DNA of 64,000 nucleotides from Gracilibacillus caseinilyticus. Lineage in GTDB: Bacteria; Bacillota; Bacilli; Bacillales; Amphibacillaceae. The stretch spans positions 310,001-374,000 of the forward strand of contig NZ_CP095072.1 in NCBI RefSeq assembly GCF_022919115.1, read 5' to 3'. Shown here in pieces: positions 44,519-54,693 of this stretch. Position numbers and translations under genes: made by a program. The notes beneath the pieces are model-generated. The model saw only the letters and a list, made by a program, of their open reading frames with translations. It ran no database searches and was not told the DNA's origin. Every line of letters starts with the position of its first letter. The first letter of the stretch is position 1.

Positions 44519-44995
44519 TTATTTTACTTGAACATCATGTTGTGCAATGATGTAGTCTAACAATTGATAACATCCCTCTTTGACTAATTCATATGTATAG
44601 TCAAAATTCTTCGTGAAATATGGATCAGGAACGTTTTGTTCTTTTGGCTGTTGAACAAAGTCCATTAATTTCTTAACTACTACATCAGCACCTGTCGTGA
44701 TACTGGCAAGGTCGTCCATGTTCTGCTGATCCATGGCAATGACGTAATCAAATTCATTAAAATCATTTGCATTAATTTGCCGTGCAAGTTGACCTTCATA
44801 CGAGATCTTCATCTCATCTAATTTTGCTCTCGTGCCTTTATGGGGAGCTTCACCAATGTGCCAATCTCCGACACCTGCTGAGTCAATCATGAATCGATCT
44901 TTCAGCCCTTTTTCCTCTACAATATGACGAAATACAGCCTCAGCCATCGGAGAACGGCAAATATTTCCTAAACAAATAAATAACACTTTAATCAT
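44519..44995 (-). CDS. yfkJ: Low-molecular-weight protein-tyrosine phosphatase, YfkJ-like
   Basis: A 158-residue LMW-PTP. Active-site P-loop CLGNICRSP (residues 8-16, C-x5-R-S) and general acid Asp in VPDPYF. Dephosphorylates phosphotyrosine proteins; B. subtilis YfkJ is linked to stress resistance. AGAGGTGG precedes the ATG. First gene of its operon. Confidence 0.93.
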   Translation of the reverse strand: MIKVLFICLGNICRSPMAEAVFRHIVEEKGLKDRFMIDSAGVGDWHIGEAPHKGTRAKLDEMKISYEGQLARQINANDFNEFDYVIAMDQQNMDDLASITTGADVVVKKLMDFVQQPKEQNVPDPYFTKNFDYTYELVKEGCYQLLDYIIAQHDVQVK

Positions 44996-45043
44996 ATGAT
45001 ACCACCTCTTCTATCTTTATAATCCTGTTTTTTTTCAAACACT

Positions 45044-45695
45044 TTATGATATTGCCAGTAATTTCGCTTCGATCACTTCCGCCTCAAGCGGTTTACTGTA
45101 TAAATAGCCTTGATAATAATCGCATTTTTCATATTTAATAAAGGAAAGAACCTGCTCCCCTTCTACCACGACTTTAAGGCCAAAGGTATCATTCACATTC
45201 TTCAGCCGATCCAAATCACATCGAGTGATAGCTTTTGGCGTTGCTTGATGATTCATGAAGGCAGCATCCAGATCTTCAAACAGTTTATACCGGTTCGGAA
45301 GCTTTGTTTGTCAGCTTGTCATGTGTAGCCATATACTCAATGGTTTGCTCCGCTTTCTCATATGGTGTAATATCCATTGCTGTGCCAACCAATTTAATGA
45401 CCTTCTGATTGTGAAATATCGGTGAGGGATAGATGCATAAACAACGTTGCTTGAAATGATAGCGAAACTTCACTTCCTTACCTTTCATCGCATCCTGGAT
45501 TTCAACAGGAAATGCAGTAATCATGTCTTGTTGCGTGAACCCTAGCTGCACACTTAATTTACCCACAACCATAGAACAATAAGGCTGGACTTCGTCGTTA
45601 TGGATGACAAAAAACATATTCGCATGATGATCAAGGGTTTGTCTCAAGTCCATTTCATCCGTTTGCTTATAATGATCAATAGTCATATTCTTCAC
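45044..45695 (-). pseudogene. Decayed PAS-GGDEF-EAL cyclic-di-GMP protein
   Basis: Upstream piece 45285-45695 encodes a PAS-like sensor ending EYMATHDKLTN, the usual entry to a GGDEF domain. In another frame the DNA continues LPNRYKLFEDLDAAF, so a frameshift separates them. The next piece (45044-45256) has GGDEF sequence CDLDRLKNVNDTFG fused directly to the EAL-domain tail LKVVVEGEQVLSF ... CDYYQGYLYSKPLEAE, so most of GGDEF and EAL is deleted. An intact gene would be about 500 or more residues. Remnant of c-di-GMP signalling. Confidence 0.85.
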
Positions 45696-45766
45696 CTGTA
45701 TGTAATTGTATTTTTATAATTATACGTGAAAATGAGAAAATATAAAGAGACTTTCCGGTATTTTCC

Positions 45767-46138
45767 TTAAAAAAGACGGTTATGAATTTTACTTTTATAT
45801 CGATTATACGCTGGTGACTGGTTCAATTTTCTTTTATCAAGTAATAGCTGAAACTGAATTTCTTTTTCAGAGATACGTTTTTCCAAACGTATTTTTTCTT
45901 CGTCTTCTGTACAGAGCTTGAGCATATCACGTAAGGATGCGATTTCTTTATTAAGCTGCACTTCCTCCGGTAGATAACCGCTGTTTTTCATAATACGGTA
46001 ACTCATGCGCAAGTCTTCTGGCACATCGGCAAGTGAGTCCTTTTTTATTGGTTTTCCCTTCCCTGCTAGATGATTAAAATCACCATCACTGATCGCTTTC
46101 TTAATCTTGTCTTCCGCCATCCGGCTAAACATATCCAT
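45767..46138 (-). CDS. DUF1992 (DnaJ-family domain) protein
   Basis: A 123-residue protein: MFSRMAEDKIKKAISDGDFNHLAGKGKPI is the DUF1992 signature, sometimes labelled DnaJ-homologue subfamily C member 28-like. Basic and helical, soluble. It starts 6 bp after the MOSC gene, in one operon. Function unknown. Confidence 0.85.
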   Translation of the reverse strand: MDMFSRMAEDKIKKAISDGDFNHLAGKGKPIKKDSLADVPEDLRMSYRIMKNSGYLPEEVQLNKEIASLRDMLKLCTEDEEKIRLEKRISEKEIQFQLLLDKRKLNQSPAYNRYKSKIHNRLF

Positions 46139-46144
46139 AATGGA

Positions 46145-46792
46145 TCACCCAAACTTTTCTATTCGTTTTCTGAAGCTGTTCTTCACATTAGGGGCAAGCT
46201 TTTCTAAAGATAAATATCGCTCCATTCTTTCTGCATTCTTTCGATCATGAAACAGACAGTCAAAGATCTCAAAAGGCGTGACTTTATCCTCATCTTCTTC
46301 CCGTTTTATTAATGTATCTTCCGGACTAACATAGCCTTCTTTTATTACACGAAAATAATAGCCGCTAAATCCTGTGTCAGTTACCAGCTTTGGCATATCA
46401 GGAATCCCATGTGTTTTGGCGATTTTGAAGCATGGCTGACGAGGTTGCGAACATTGGATTTCTGCTTGTCCGAGCTGAAAAATATCGCCAATAAACAAAT
46501 CCTTCTCCGTTAATCCGTCAATTGTAATATTCTCACCGAAGGACGGGTAGTCGAAAGTTCGCTTGTATGTCTCATCCCAATAAGCATAATGATCTTTCGG
46601 GTACATGAGCAGGGCCTTTTCTGGTCCACCATGATTTTTTAAATCAGCCTGTCCATCTTGTTCGAATCCAGTCATTGTTAAATAATCACGGTCATGAATT
46701 GGTGTTTTGATAAAGCCTGTTACTAACGCTTTACCATCAAAAACTTGAGTTTGCGGCTTTCCTACATTCAAAGAAATAATTGGATATCCCAT
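46145..46792 (-). CDS. MOSC-domain protein, YflK-like
   Basis: A 215-residue MOSC protein: SLNVGKPQTQVFDGK, DLKNHGGPEKALLMYPKDHYAYW, SFGENITIDGL, GDIFQLGQAEIQCSQPRQPCFKIAKTHG with the conserved Cys. A predicted molybdenum-cofactor sulfurase-type/Moco-handling domain, related to E. coli YiiM and B. subtilis YflK. GAGGAGG precedes the ATG. Confidence 0.88.
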   Translation of the reverse strand: MGYPIISLNVGKPQTQVFDGKALVTGFIKTPIHDRDYLTMTGFEQDGQADLKNHGGPEKALLMYPKDHYAYWDETYKRTFDYPSFGENITIDGLTEKDLFIGDIFQLGQAEIQCSQPRQPCFKIAKTHGIPDMPKLVTDTGFSGYYFRVIKEGYVSPEDTLIKREEDEDKVTPFEIFDCLFHDRKNAERMERYLSLEKLAPNVKNSFRKRIEKFG

Positions 46793-46928
46793 CAGAAAAA
46801 TCCTCCTCTTTCTAGCTTATTTCCATTATACAGAATTTGATTAAAAGAATTAACAATTATCCCTTTTCAATCGATTAGTGAGGTGTTAGAATAGCGAGTG
46901 CAAAATGATTGGTAAGGAGTGTGTAGCA

Positions 46929-47060
46929 ATGCATGTAGGTAGCAAAGGCTGGTATGTAGAACAGTTGAAACAAAAAGGCGTACGCCATATTGAAGGAAGA
47001 AAAATCGAAAAATATAAAGCACATGTTCTGGCAAATCTTTTAGAAGAAAAAGAACAATAG
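46929..47060 (+). CDS. YflJ-like DUF2639 small protein
   Basis: A 43-residue basic protein: MHVGSKGWYVEQLKQKGVRHIEGRKIEKYKAHVLANLLEE-type sequence. The GSKGWYV-x2-LK-x-KGV start matches DUF2639/YflJ as I recall it. AAGGAGTG precedes the ATG and a good terminator follows. Divergent from the MOSC gene, as yflJ and yflK neighbour each other in B. subtilis. Function unknown. Confidence 0.7.
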   Translation: MHVGSKGWYVEQLKQKGVRHIEGRKIEKYKAHVLANLLEEKEQ

Positions 47061-47068
47061 ATCGTTAG

Positions 47069-47100
47069 AAGCAGGTCGATAACCTCGGCCTGCTTTTTTT
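47069..47100 (+). terminator. Terminator of the DUF2639 gene
   Basis: AAGCAGG (47069-47075) pairs with CCTGCTT (47089-47095), followed by a run of T residues to 47100. Confidence 0.8.
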
Positions 47101-47106
47101 GTGTGC

Positions 47107-47230
47107 GTTAGGAAAGTATAAAATTTTAGCAATGAAGTAGCTCGACGTAGTAAAAATTTAATTTGTACCAAGTATAAGAAAAACTACGGCACTTGCTAAG
47201 ACGAGGCGAATGCCGAGAGTTTTTCTAATA
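47107..47230. repeat. Dispersed repeat type 2, copy 2, plus inverted repeat
   Basis: 47107-47184 is the reverse complement of 16008-16089 (shared AGCTCGACGTAGTAAAAATT and AAATTTTAGCAATGAAG). It runs on into TAAGAAAAACT...AGAGTTTTTCTA, a loose inverted repeat at about 47175-47231. Confidence 0.65.
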
Positions 47231-47349
47231 TTCTTCCCATATAGCCCTTTTTAATCAAAATAAAATCTTCCAGACATATACCGTCATAATTCTACACATT
47301 AAACAGAATAACTATAAATAAGATGATTTAACTTATTGGAGGTAGCATC

Positions 47350-48357
47350 ATGTTTTCAAATACAGAAATTGGAATTGATTTAGGTACTGCGAATATTCTT
47401 ATATATACAAAAAATAAAGGAATTATTTTGAACGAGCCATCCGTTGTTGCGGTTGATACGACAACGAATCAAGTAGTCGCTGTCGGTAATGAAGCGAAGA
47501 ATATGATAGGTAAAACGCCACGAAATATCGTACCGATCCGTCCGTTGAAAGATGGTGTCATTGCAGACTTTGATATGACGACTCAAATGTTAAAGGCATT
47601 CCTGAAAAAAGTAAGCAAAAGGGCTGGTGTATCCATGCGTAAGCCAAGTGTTGTCGTTTGTACCCCTTCAGGCAGTACAGCTGTCGAACGAAGAGCAATT
47701 GATAATGCGGTCAAAAGCTTCGGTGCTAAAGAAGTACATTTAATCGAGGAGCCGGTTGCTGCAGCGATTGGCGCTGATCTACCTGTTTCCGAACCACAGG
47801 CAAGTATGATCGTCGATATCGGCGGTGGTACAAGTGAAGTAGGTATTATATCCTTTGGCGGTGTCGTTGCCAGTCGTTCTGTACGTGTTGGCGGTGATCA
47901 TATGGATGAAGAAATCATTCAATATGTTAAACGTCAATACAACGTCCTGATCGGGGAAAGTTCGGCAGAAAAAATCAAGATTGAAATCGGTAATGCTATT
48001 CCATCTCATACCGAAGAGCAAATGGAAGTCAGAGGTCGTGATCTCGTGACAGGTTTACCGAAAGTGATTATGATTTCCTCAAAAGAAGTACACATGGCGA
48101 TTAATGAAGTACTGGAATCCTTATTACATGCGATAACAGAGACACTTGAAAGCTGTCCGCCAGAACTAAGTGGTGACATTGTCGATCAAGGGATTACGAT
48201 TACAGGTGGCGGAGCATTGCTCAAAGGCATGCAAGGCTGGTTATCTAATGAAGTACACGTACCCGTCCACCTTGCACCAAATCCACTGGAATCTGTTGCT
48301 GTTGGGACAGGCCGGTCATTAAAAATGATTCAAAAACTACAAAAAGCGGCAAAATAA
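47350..48357 (+). CDS. mreBH: MreB-family cell-shape protein MreBH
   Basis: A 335-residue bacterial actin: phosphate loop 1 [29 protein letters not shown], loop 2 [18 protein letters not shown], and adenosine motif [11 protein letters not shown]. The opening, length and stand-alone context (no mreCD) match MreBH rather than MreB or Mbl. MreBH guides LytE-type autolysin and lateral wall growth. GGAGGTAGC precedes the ATG. Confidence 0.9.
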   Translation: MFSNTEIGIDLGTANILIYTKNKGIILNEPSVVAVDTTTNQVVAVGNEAKNMIGKTPRNIVPIRPLKDGVIADFDMTTQMLKAFLKKVSKRAGVSMRKPSVVVCTPSGSTAVERRAIDNAVKSFGAKEVHLIEEPVAAAIGADLPVSEPQASMIVDIGGGTSEVGIISFGGVVASRSVRVGGDHMDEEIIQYVKRQYNVLIGESSAEKIKIEIGNAIPSHTEEQMEVRGRDLVTGLPKVIMISSKEVHMAINEVLESLLHAITETLESCPPELSGDIVDQGITITGGGALLKGMQGWLSNEVHVPVHLAPNPLESVAVGTGRSLKMIQKLQKAAK

Positions 48358-48392
48358 GTGATATACTTTGGAAAAACGAGAGGAGTTTTTCC

Positions 48393-48623
48393 ATGCATGC
48401 ATTTACATTAACAAAAGAACAAAGAGATCAAATGGTAATCGCAATTCAAGAATATTATATACGCGAAAAACAGGAAGAAATCGGTAATATTGAGGCTGGT
48501 TTTCTTCTTGACTTTTTCATGGAAAAAATCGCACCTACCTTTTACAATCAAGGCATCCGTGATGCGCATCAATTTGTTAGTGAGAAGGTAGAAGATTTGT
48601 TCGAATTAGAGAAGATGGGCTAA
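48393..48623 (+). CDS. DUF2164 small protein
   Basis: A 76-residue protein: LTKEQRDQMVIAIQEYYIREKQEEIGNIEAGFLLDFFMEKIAPTFYNQGIRDA-type sequence typical of DUF2164. GAGAGGAG precedes the ATG. 35 bp after mreBH, with a shared terminator, so probably co-transcribed. Function unknown. Confidence 0.85.
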   Translation: MHAFTLTKEQRDQMVIAIQEYYIREKQEEIGNIEAGFLLDFFMEKIAPTFYNQGIRDAHQFVSEKVEDLFELEKMG

Positions 48624-48643
48624 TACGTATATCACTTCCAAAT

Positions 48644-48685
48644 AAAAGAGCCAGCTCTCATTAGATGTGAGGAACTGGCTCTTTT
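48644..48685. terminator. Bidirectional terminator between DUF2164 gene and HAD gene
   Basis: AAAAGAGCCAG pairs with CTGGCTCTTTT, with an inner CTCA/TGAG; T-rich on both strands. Confidence 0.85.
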
Positions 48686-48686
48686 T

Positions 48687-49457
48687 TTATTCTGCAAAAA
48701 TCCATTCGGACAGGCTGGAAATTGTATAGGTTGGCTGTTTTTCAATTGTCTTCAAATCTTCAGGTGTCGTCACTCCTGTGTGCACCAATAATGAATCTAT
48801 CCCAGCATTAATACCGGCTAGTATATCTGTTGCATAATTATCGCCAATCATCAAGGTATCTTCTTTTGAAGTGCCTAATACTTCAAGAGCTTGCTCGACC
48901 ATTATCGATTGCGGCTTTCCGATAAATTTCGGCTCCACTCCTGTTGTAACAGAAAGAACAGAAATTAATGAACCAGCTCCCGGAAGAAAACCACGCTCAG
49001 TTGGTAATGCAACATCACCATTTGTCGCTACGAATTTAGCACCAGCACGAATATTCAATGCACCTTTTGCCAATTTATCATAGGTAATCTCACGGTCAAG
49101 GCCCATGACGACATAATCTGCCCGCTCGTCCACTTGCTCTAATCCGCAGTCATTCAATGCCATATGCAAGCCTTCTTCACCAATTGCACAGACCTTGGCA
49201 TCTGCCTGTTGCTCTTTAATATAGCTTGCTGTTGCCATACTGGTAGTAAAAACATGCTCCGTCTCACACGGCACACCCATGTCTGTTAATTTTTTTGCCA
49301 CATCACTCGGATGCTTGGTCGAATTATTAGTAAGAAATAAGTATGGGAGACCTTTGCGATGCAGTTCTTTTACAAAATCAATTGCTTCTGTAATCTTTTC
49401 CGTTCCTTTATAAACCGTTCCATCTAAATCAATTAAAAATCCCTTGTAATTCTTCAT
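48687..49457 (-). CDS. HAD-superfamily NagD-type phosphatase (TIGR01457, YutF-like)
   Basis: A 256-residue HAD hydrolase: motif I FLIDLDGTVYKGTE, motif II LFLTNNST, lysine in FIGKPQ, and motif III MIGDNYATDILAG. Same length as B. subtilis YutF. A phosphatase for small sugar phosphates or nucleotides; substrate unknown. AGGGGGAAAT precedes the ATG. Confidence 0.9.
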   Translation of the reverse strand: MKNYKGFLIDLDGTVYKGTEKITEAIDFVKELHRKGLPYLFLTNNSTKHPSDVAKKLTDMGVPCETEHVFTTSMATASYIKEQQADAKVCAIGEEGLHMALNDCGLEQVDERADYVVMGLDREITYDKLAKGALNIRAGAKFVATNGDVALPTERGFLPGAGSLISVLSVTTGVEPKFIGKPQSIMVEQALEVLGTSKEDTLMIGDNYATDILAGINAGIDSLLVHTGVTTPEDLKTIEKQPTYTISSLSEWIFAE

Positions 49458-49711
49458 GATTTCCCCCTAAATTTTTTGAAAATTCCATGTATTTCATTTG
49501 TTATTTTCACAATAAATGATAGTATATATTTATGACTGTACAAATTTTGTACATATTTGTATGTTATCATGTCAAATAATTTTAAAGAAGTATTCCACAT
49601 GATAAAATAGAAAAGTATTATCTTAAACGGAATTTATTACATGATTATAGCATATCGAAAAACATGTGCGTATATTTCGGAAATAAACAAGTAGAAAGGT
49701 AGTTTAGGTTC

Positions 49712-51193
49712 ATGACAACGAATAACCCCAAAGCAGTAATTGTGATTTTTGGCGCAACAGGGGATTTAGCAAACAGAAAGCTTTATCCTTCCATTTACAG
49801 ACTTTATCGTAACGGAAAGTTATCTGATAACTTCGCAGTAATAGGTGTTGCAAGAAGACCTCTTACTAATGAAGACTTTCGTAATAATGTAAAAGAATCA
49901 ATCAGTGGTTTCGACGATGCACATATTGATCCAGACGAATTTGCAAGTCATTTCCATTACAATCCATTTGATATTCAAGACTTAGAACATTATGAGAAAT
50001 TAGAACAACTTATTAAAGAGCTCGATGGGAAATATAAAACAGATGGGAATCGATTATTTTACTTCTCCATGGCTCCTAACTTCTTCGGGACATTGGCAGC
50101 TAACCTGAAATCAGAAGGTTTAACCACCACTGAAGGATGGACTCGCCTCGTTATTGAGAAGCCTTTCGGACATGATTATGAGTCTGCGAAAGAATTGAAT
50201 GATCAGATTCGCGAAGCATTTACAGAAGATCAAATTTATCGTATTGATCATTATCTTGGTAAGGAAATGGTTCAGAATATCGAAGTAATCCGTTTTGCGA
50301 ATGCATTATTTGAACCACTGTGGAACAATCAGTACATTTCCAATATCCAAATTACATCTAGTGAAATTTTAGGTGTGGAAGAACGTGGGCGTTATTATGA
50401 TGGTGCCGGAGCATTGAAAGACATGGTGCAGAACCATATGCTGCAAATGCTTGCCCTTATTGCAATGGATCCGCCAATTAAGTTAACACCGGAAGAAATT
50501 CGCAGTGAGAAAGTAAAGGCATTGCGTGCATTACGTGTGATCAACGAAGATGAAGTCGATAAATATTTCGTCCGCGGACAATATGATAAAGGGATCGTGA
50601 ATGGCGAAGAGCTGCCTGCTTATCGCGAAGGTAATGGGGTCGATCCTGAATCCAATACAGATACATTTGTCGCAGCGAAATTAATGATTGATAACTTCCG
50701 CTGGGCAGGTGTACCGTTCTACATTCGAACTGGTAAACGAATGAAACAAAAATCAACTGAGATTGTAGTAGAGTTTAAAGATTTACCAATGAATCTTTAT
50801 TACGGAAAAGAACATGAAACAAAATCTAATTTATTAGTCATTCACGTACAACCACATGAAGGGATTACTTTACACGTTAACGCGAAAAAAGGTGACTATA
50901 ACGCATCTTCTACTCCGATCACATTGAGCTATGATAATAACTCAGATGACAAAATGAACACACCGGAAGCATATGAAATTCTGTTACATGACTGTATGCG
51001 CGGTGATTCAACGAACTTTACGCATTGGGATGAAGTAGCATTAACTTGGAAGTTTGTTGATAACATTGCAAATGCATGGTCTAAATCGAAGGCCGACTTC
51101 CCTAACTATGAATCAGGAAGCAACGGCCCGAAAGAAGCAGATCAATTACTACTCCAAGATGGGTTGGAATGGTGGGACGTTACACCAGAATAA
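49712..51193 (+). CDS. zwf: Glucose-6-phosphate 1-dehydrogenase
   Basis: A 493-residue enzyme: NADP site IFGATGDLANRKLYPS, active site RIDHYLGKEMVQN with catalytic His-containing motif, and GVPFYIRTGKRM. First step of the oxidative pentose phosphate pathway, giving NADPH. gndA, for the third step, lies 1.1 kb away on the other strand, so the pathway is clustered. The upstream 254 bp is AT-rich with no clear regulatory motif. Confidence 0.97.
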   Translation: MTTNNPKAVIVIFGATGDLANRKLYPSIYRLYRNGKLSDNFAVIGVARRPLTNEDFRNNVKESISGFDDAHIDPDEFASHFHYNPFDIQDLEHYEKLEQLIKELDGKYKTDGNRLFYFSMAPNFFGTLAANLKSEGLTTTEGWTRLVIEKPFGHDYESAKELNDQIREAFTEDQIYRIDHYLGKEMVQNIEVIRFANALFEPLWNNQYISNIQITSSEILGVEERGRYYDGAGALKDMVQNHMLQMLALIAMDPPIKLTPEEIRSEKVKALRALRVINEDEVDKYFVRGQYDKGIVNGEELPAYREGNGVDPESNTDTFVAAKLMIDNFRWAGVPFYIRTGKRMKQKSTEIVVEFKDLPMNLYYGKEHETKSNLLVIHVQPHEGITLHVNAKKGDYNASSTPITLSYDNNSDDKMNTPEAYEILLHDCMRGDSTNFTHWDEVALTWKFVDNIANAWSKSKADFPNYESGSNGPKEADQLLLQDGLEWWDVTPE

Positions 51194-51200
51194 AGCAAGA

Positions 51201-51240
51201 AAGCAATCAGTCAACTTCGGTCGATTGATTGCTTTTTATT
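51201..51240 (+). terminator. Terminator of zwf
   Basis: AAGCAATCA (51201-51209) pairs with TGATTGCTT (51226-51234), followed by TTTATTTTAA. Confidence 0.8.
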
Positions 51241-51249
51241 TTAATGATT

Positions 51250-51400
51250 GAATTGTGGCGGTTTGATCGAAGAATCGTACCCTTTCGTTCATTTTTCTCT
51301 CTATGGAATGCGCTTTGGTCGAGTGTGACCTCTTTCGATCCTTAGCCTCGCTCTGGGATGCGCTTTTGGTCGAAGTGAGGAACCTCGATAAAACAAAATC
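51250..51400. repeat. Degenerate internal repeats with a TTTGGTCGAAGTG theme
   Basis: GGTTTGATCGAAGAA, GCGCTTTGGTCGAGTGTGACC, CTTTCGATCC and GCGCTTTTGGTCGAAGTGAGG repeat a common core; GGAATGCGCTTTGG and GGGATGCGCTTTTGG recur about 50 bp apart. No gene seen. Nature unknown. Confidence 0.5.
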
Positions 51401-51526
51401 TTAATAGACATCCCAGTTTAAAAAAGTTCATGTTAGCGATCACAATAATATAATGGTAGAATTTTTGTTAGCAGCAAAACTTTAAATGGCACATCCAAAA
51501 ATAATAGCCAAATAAGGAGATGAAAG

Positions 51527-52156
51527 ATGATGAAATGTTACGATATATCAATGGAAATCCAACCGACGATGCAGGTTTGGGAGGATATTAAAAGTAAAAA
51601 GCCGAAATTCGATACGAAAACATTCGGACATGTCACGGATACAACACTTACATTAAATGCTCATACCGGTACACATATCGATGCTCCCTTACACATGATC
51701 AATGACGCAGAAACCTTTGAATCAATTGCTATAGAACGTCTGGTACGTGATGTGAAGGTACTTCATCTAGGTGCAGCAAAAGATGGTATAACACGTCAGG
51801 ATTTGGAAGCGCATACGATTAAGAAGAACGATTTCCTTTTATTAAAAACTAATAACTCTGACCATTCATCTGATCATTTTGACTATGAGTTTATTTATTT
51901 AACGGAAGAGGCGGCAAATTATTTAATTGAGAAAGAGATTGAAGGCGTCGGAATCGACACGCTAGGCATCGAACGCAGCCAGGAAGGTAACCCCACTCAT
52001 CGCAATCTTTTTGGAAATAACATTATTATTATCGAAGGGTTACGGTTAAAAGAAATAGCACCAGGCAATTACTTCATGGTCGCTGCTCCGTTAAAACTAA
52101 TCGGAACCGAAGCCGCACCCGCACGTGTACTATTATTTGATCAAAAGCAGTTATAA
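51527..52156 (+). CDS. Cyclase-family (KynB-like) metal hydrolase
   Basis: A 209-residue cyclase-family protein with the metal-binding signature HTGTHIDAPLH (about 45-55) and further ligand region GIDTLGIERSQEGNPTHRNLF. Family members include N-formylkynurenine formamidase and isatin hydrolase. No tryptophan-degradation genes are near, so the substrate is uncertain. AAGGAGATG precedes the ATG. Confidence 0.82.
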   Translation: MMKCYDISMEIQPTMQVWEDIKSKKPKFDTKTFGHVTDTTLTLNAHTGTHIDAPLHMINDAETFESIAIERLVRDVKVLHLGAAKDGITRQDLEAHTIKKNDFLLLKTNNSDHSSDHFDYEFIYLTEEAANYLIEKEIEGVGIDTLGIERSQEGNPTHRNLFGNNIIIIEGLRLKEIAPGNYFMVAAPLKLIGTEAAPARVLLFDQKQL

Positions 52157-52210
52157 AAAACAACACAAAATGTTTCTTCCAGCCAACTTAAATATATACC
52201 CGATTCCTAA

Positions 52211-52245
52211 AAAAACCTCCTGCGCATCAAGCGCAGGAGGTTTTT
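52211..52245. terminator. Bidirectional terminator between the cyclase gene and gndA
   Basis: A perfect 15-bp stem AAAAACCTCCTGCGC/GCGCAGGAGGTTTTT with a 5-nt loop. Confidence 0.92.
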
Positions 52246-52253
52246 CTCTCATA

Positions 52254-53675
52254 TTAATCCTCTAACCACTCTGTATGGAACACGCCTTCTTTATCAATTC
52301 GTTGATAAGTGTGCGCTCCGAAGTAGTCACGTTGTGCTTGCAGGAGGTTCGCTGGAAGTGTTTCCGTACGATAGCTGTCATAGTAAGCTAATGCACTTGC
52401 GAAGCCTGGTACTGGAATTCCACGTTCCATTGCAATAGAGAGTACTTTACGTAGTGACGTTTGGTAGCTTTCTACGATTTCTTTGAAATATGGATCTAAT
52501 AACAAGTTTGCCAATGCTGGATCGCGGTCATACGCTTCTTTGATTTTTTGTAAGAACTGTGCACGGATGATACAACCACCACGGAAGATCATGGAGATGT
52601 CACCATAACGTAAGTTCCAGTCATTTTCTTCAGAAGCGGCACGCATTTGTGCAAAGCCTTGTGCATAAGAAACAATTTTACTCATGTAAAGAGCTTTACG
52701 GATCGCTTCGATTAGCTCATCCTTATCGCCTTCATATGGCTTGTCTTGAGCAGATGGTCCTTGTAATACTTTGCTTGCTGCTACACGCTCTTCTTTCATC
52801 GCTGAGATGAAACGTGCAAAAACAGATTCTGTGATAACTGGTAATGGTACACCTAAGTCTAATGAGCTTTGGCTCGTCCATTTACCTGTACCTTTTTGAC
52901 CAGCAGTATCAAGGATCACATCTACCATTGGCTTACCAGTTTCTTTGTCTTTCTTCTTGAAGATGTCTGTTGTAATTTCGATTAGGTAACTATCCAGTTC
53001 ACCTTTGTTCCATTCGCCAAACACTTCATGTAATTCCTCTGCACTTAATCCAAGTACATTCTTCATAATGAAGTATGCTTCACAGATTAACTGCATATCG
53101 CCATACTCGATACCGTTGTGTACCATTTTCACATAGTGACCTGCACCATTTGGTCCGATATATGTCACACATGGTTCATTGTCTACTTTTGCAGAAATAG
53201 CTTCAAAAATTGGCGCTACTTTATCATACGCTTCTTTTTGACCACCAGGCATGATAGAAGGTCCTTTAAGTGCTCCTTCTTCCCCGCCGGATACACCTGT
53301 TCCGATAAAGTGGATACCTGATTCATCCAGCTCTGCATTACGGCGCATTGTATCTTTGAAGAATGTGTTACCACCATCGATAAGGATATCGCCTTCGTCA
53401 AGCAATGGTTTTAAAGATGCGATCGTTGCATCTGTTGCAGGGCCAGCTTGTACCATAAGCATGATCTTACGAGGCTTTTCTAATGAATTAACAAATTCTT
53501 CGATTGTTTCTGCACCAACAAAGTTTTTGCCAGCCGCTTCGTTATCTAAAAAATCTTTTGTCTTCTGATAAGTTCTGTTAAATACCGCTACAGAATAACC
53601 TCTGCTTTCTACGTTCAAAGCAAGGTTTTTACCCATTACGGCAAGACCTATCACACCAAATTGTTGTTTTGACAT
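52254..53675 (-). CDS. gndA: 6-phosphogluconate dehydrogenase, NADP-type
   Basis: A 473-residue decarboxylating enzyme: [21 protein letters not shown] (nucleotide site with NRTYQKT), [14 protein letters not shown], the catalytic Lys in [17 protein letters not shown], and [13 protein letters not shown]. Converts 6-phosphogluconate to ribulose 5-phosphate, CO2 and NADPH. Length and motifs fit the GndA class. AAAGGAGCG precedes the ATG. Confidence 0.96.
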   Translation of the reverse strand: MSKQQFGVIGLAVMGKNLALNVESRGYSVAVFNRTYQKTKDFLDNEAAGKNFVGAETIEEFVNSLEKPRKIMLMVQAGPATDATIASLKPLLDEGDILIDGGNTFFKDTMRRNAELDESGIHFIGTGVSGGEEGALKGPSIMPGGQKEAYDKVAPIFEAISAKVDNEPCVTYIGPNGAGHYVKMVHNGIEYGDMQLICEAYFIMKNVLGLSAEELHEVFGEWNKGELDSYLIEITTDIFKKKDKETGKPMVDVILDTAGQKGTGKWTSQSSLDLGVPLPVITESVFARFISAMKEERVAASKVLQGPSAQDKPYEGDKDELIEAIRKALYMSKIVSYAQGFAQMRAASEENDWNLRYGDISMIFRGGCIIRAQFLQKIKEAYDRDPALANLLLDPYFKEIVESYQTSLRKVLSIAMERGIPVPGFASALAYYDSYRTETLPANLLQAQRDYFGAHTYQRIDKEGVFHTEWLED

Positions 53676-53846
53676 TAGTTTTTTCGCTCCTTTACTATCA
53701 CTATGTATGATTCCAACTTATATTCTATCATGAAATCGAATATTACTGTAGTGATCCAAATTAAATACCCATATATAAACTTATTACATACTTACCTGGT
53801 CTGCAAGTATTAGCAGTAAATTTTCTGAAAATTTATATAATGTTTT

Positions 53847-54578
53847 TTATAAAACCCATTTTTCAATCGCTTTTGCTACACCGTCCTGATGATTAGCCTC
53901 CGTGACCCAGTCTGCCGCTTGCTTTACTTCGTCCTGGGCATTGCCCATCGCAACACCAGTGCCAGCTTCCATGATCATTTTGATATCATTTAAGCTGTCT
54001 CCCATCGCCATTACTTGGGACATAGTGATTCCTATTTTCTTACAGACAACTTCAATAGCTGCTGCCTTGTTAACTCCGACAGCATTTACCTCAATATTGG
54101 TTGGACTGGAATTACTTACCTCAATGTCGTTCCAGCTGCTAATCGTTTTGATGATCTTTTCTTTCGTTTCCGGATTATCGGTATCAAAGCCAAACTTAAG
54201 CCACTGATGCACTAATAAATCCTCCGGTACTTCACCTCTCCAGATGTTTTCCGTTGAAGATAGCCAGGCCCATGTCTGATGTTCTTCTTTGATATCTACT
54301 AACTTCTTAATAATCTCAGCATCAACTGTCTGGCGAGCAATTAACTCTCCTGTCATTGTCCATATCTCACTGCCATTTACTGTGATCAAATAGTGCACAC
54401 CTAATTCTTTTGCAATATCTCCACTCGTCTGGTAATGTCGTCCTGTAGAAATAATCACTTCTACACCTTTTGCCTTAGCTTGTTTAATTGCTTGCTTGTT
54501 CTGTTCGGACACTTGATGGTTATTATCAAGAAGTGTGCCATCCATATCCAAAGCAATTAGCTGTATATCTTTTTTCAT
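53847..54578 (-). CDS. Cof-type HAD hydrolase
   Basis: A 243-residue HAD phosphatase: motif I LIALDMDGTLLDNNHQVS, motif II IISTGRH, cap domain, and motif IV AMGDSLNDIKMI. Cof-like enzymes dephosphorylate sugar phosphates, flavin or pyridoxal phosphates. ATG 54578 with GGAGAGGAG upstream is chosen; the frame extends to 54890 but that part overlaps the ACT gene antisense and is not protein-like. Confidence 0.9.
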   Translation of the reverse strand: MKKDIQLIALDMDGTLLDNNHQVSEQNKQAIKQAKAKGVEVIISTGRHYQTSGDIAKELGVHYLITVNGSEIWTMTGELIARQTVDAEIIKKLVDIKEEHQTWAWLSSTENIWRGEVPEDLLVHQWLKFGFDTDNPETKEKIIKTISSWNDIEVSNSSPTNIEVNAVGVNKAAAIEVVCKKIGITMSQVMAMGDSLNDIKMIMEAGTGVAMGNAQDEVKQAADWVTEANHQDGVAKAIEKWVL

Positions 54579-54693
54579 ATGCTTGCTCCTCTCCACCTGA
54601 ACGTACTCTTTTATTTTAAGCAAATCCATTTGATTTATCAAAAACTTCTCCTTACTATATAATAGAAAAGATATTAATGAATGAGGTGACAAA

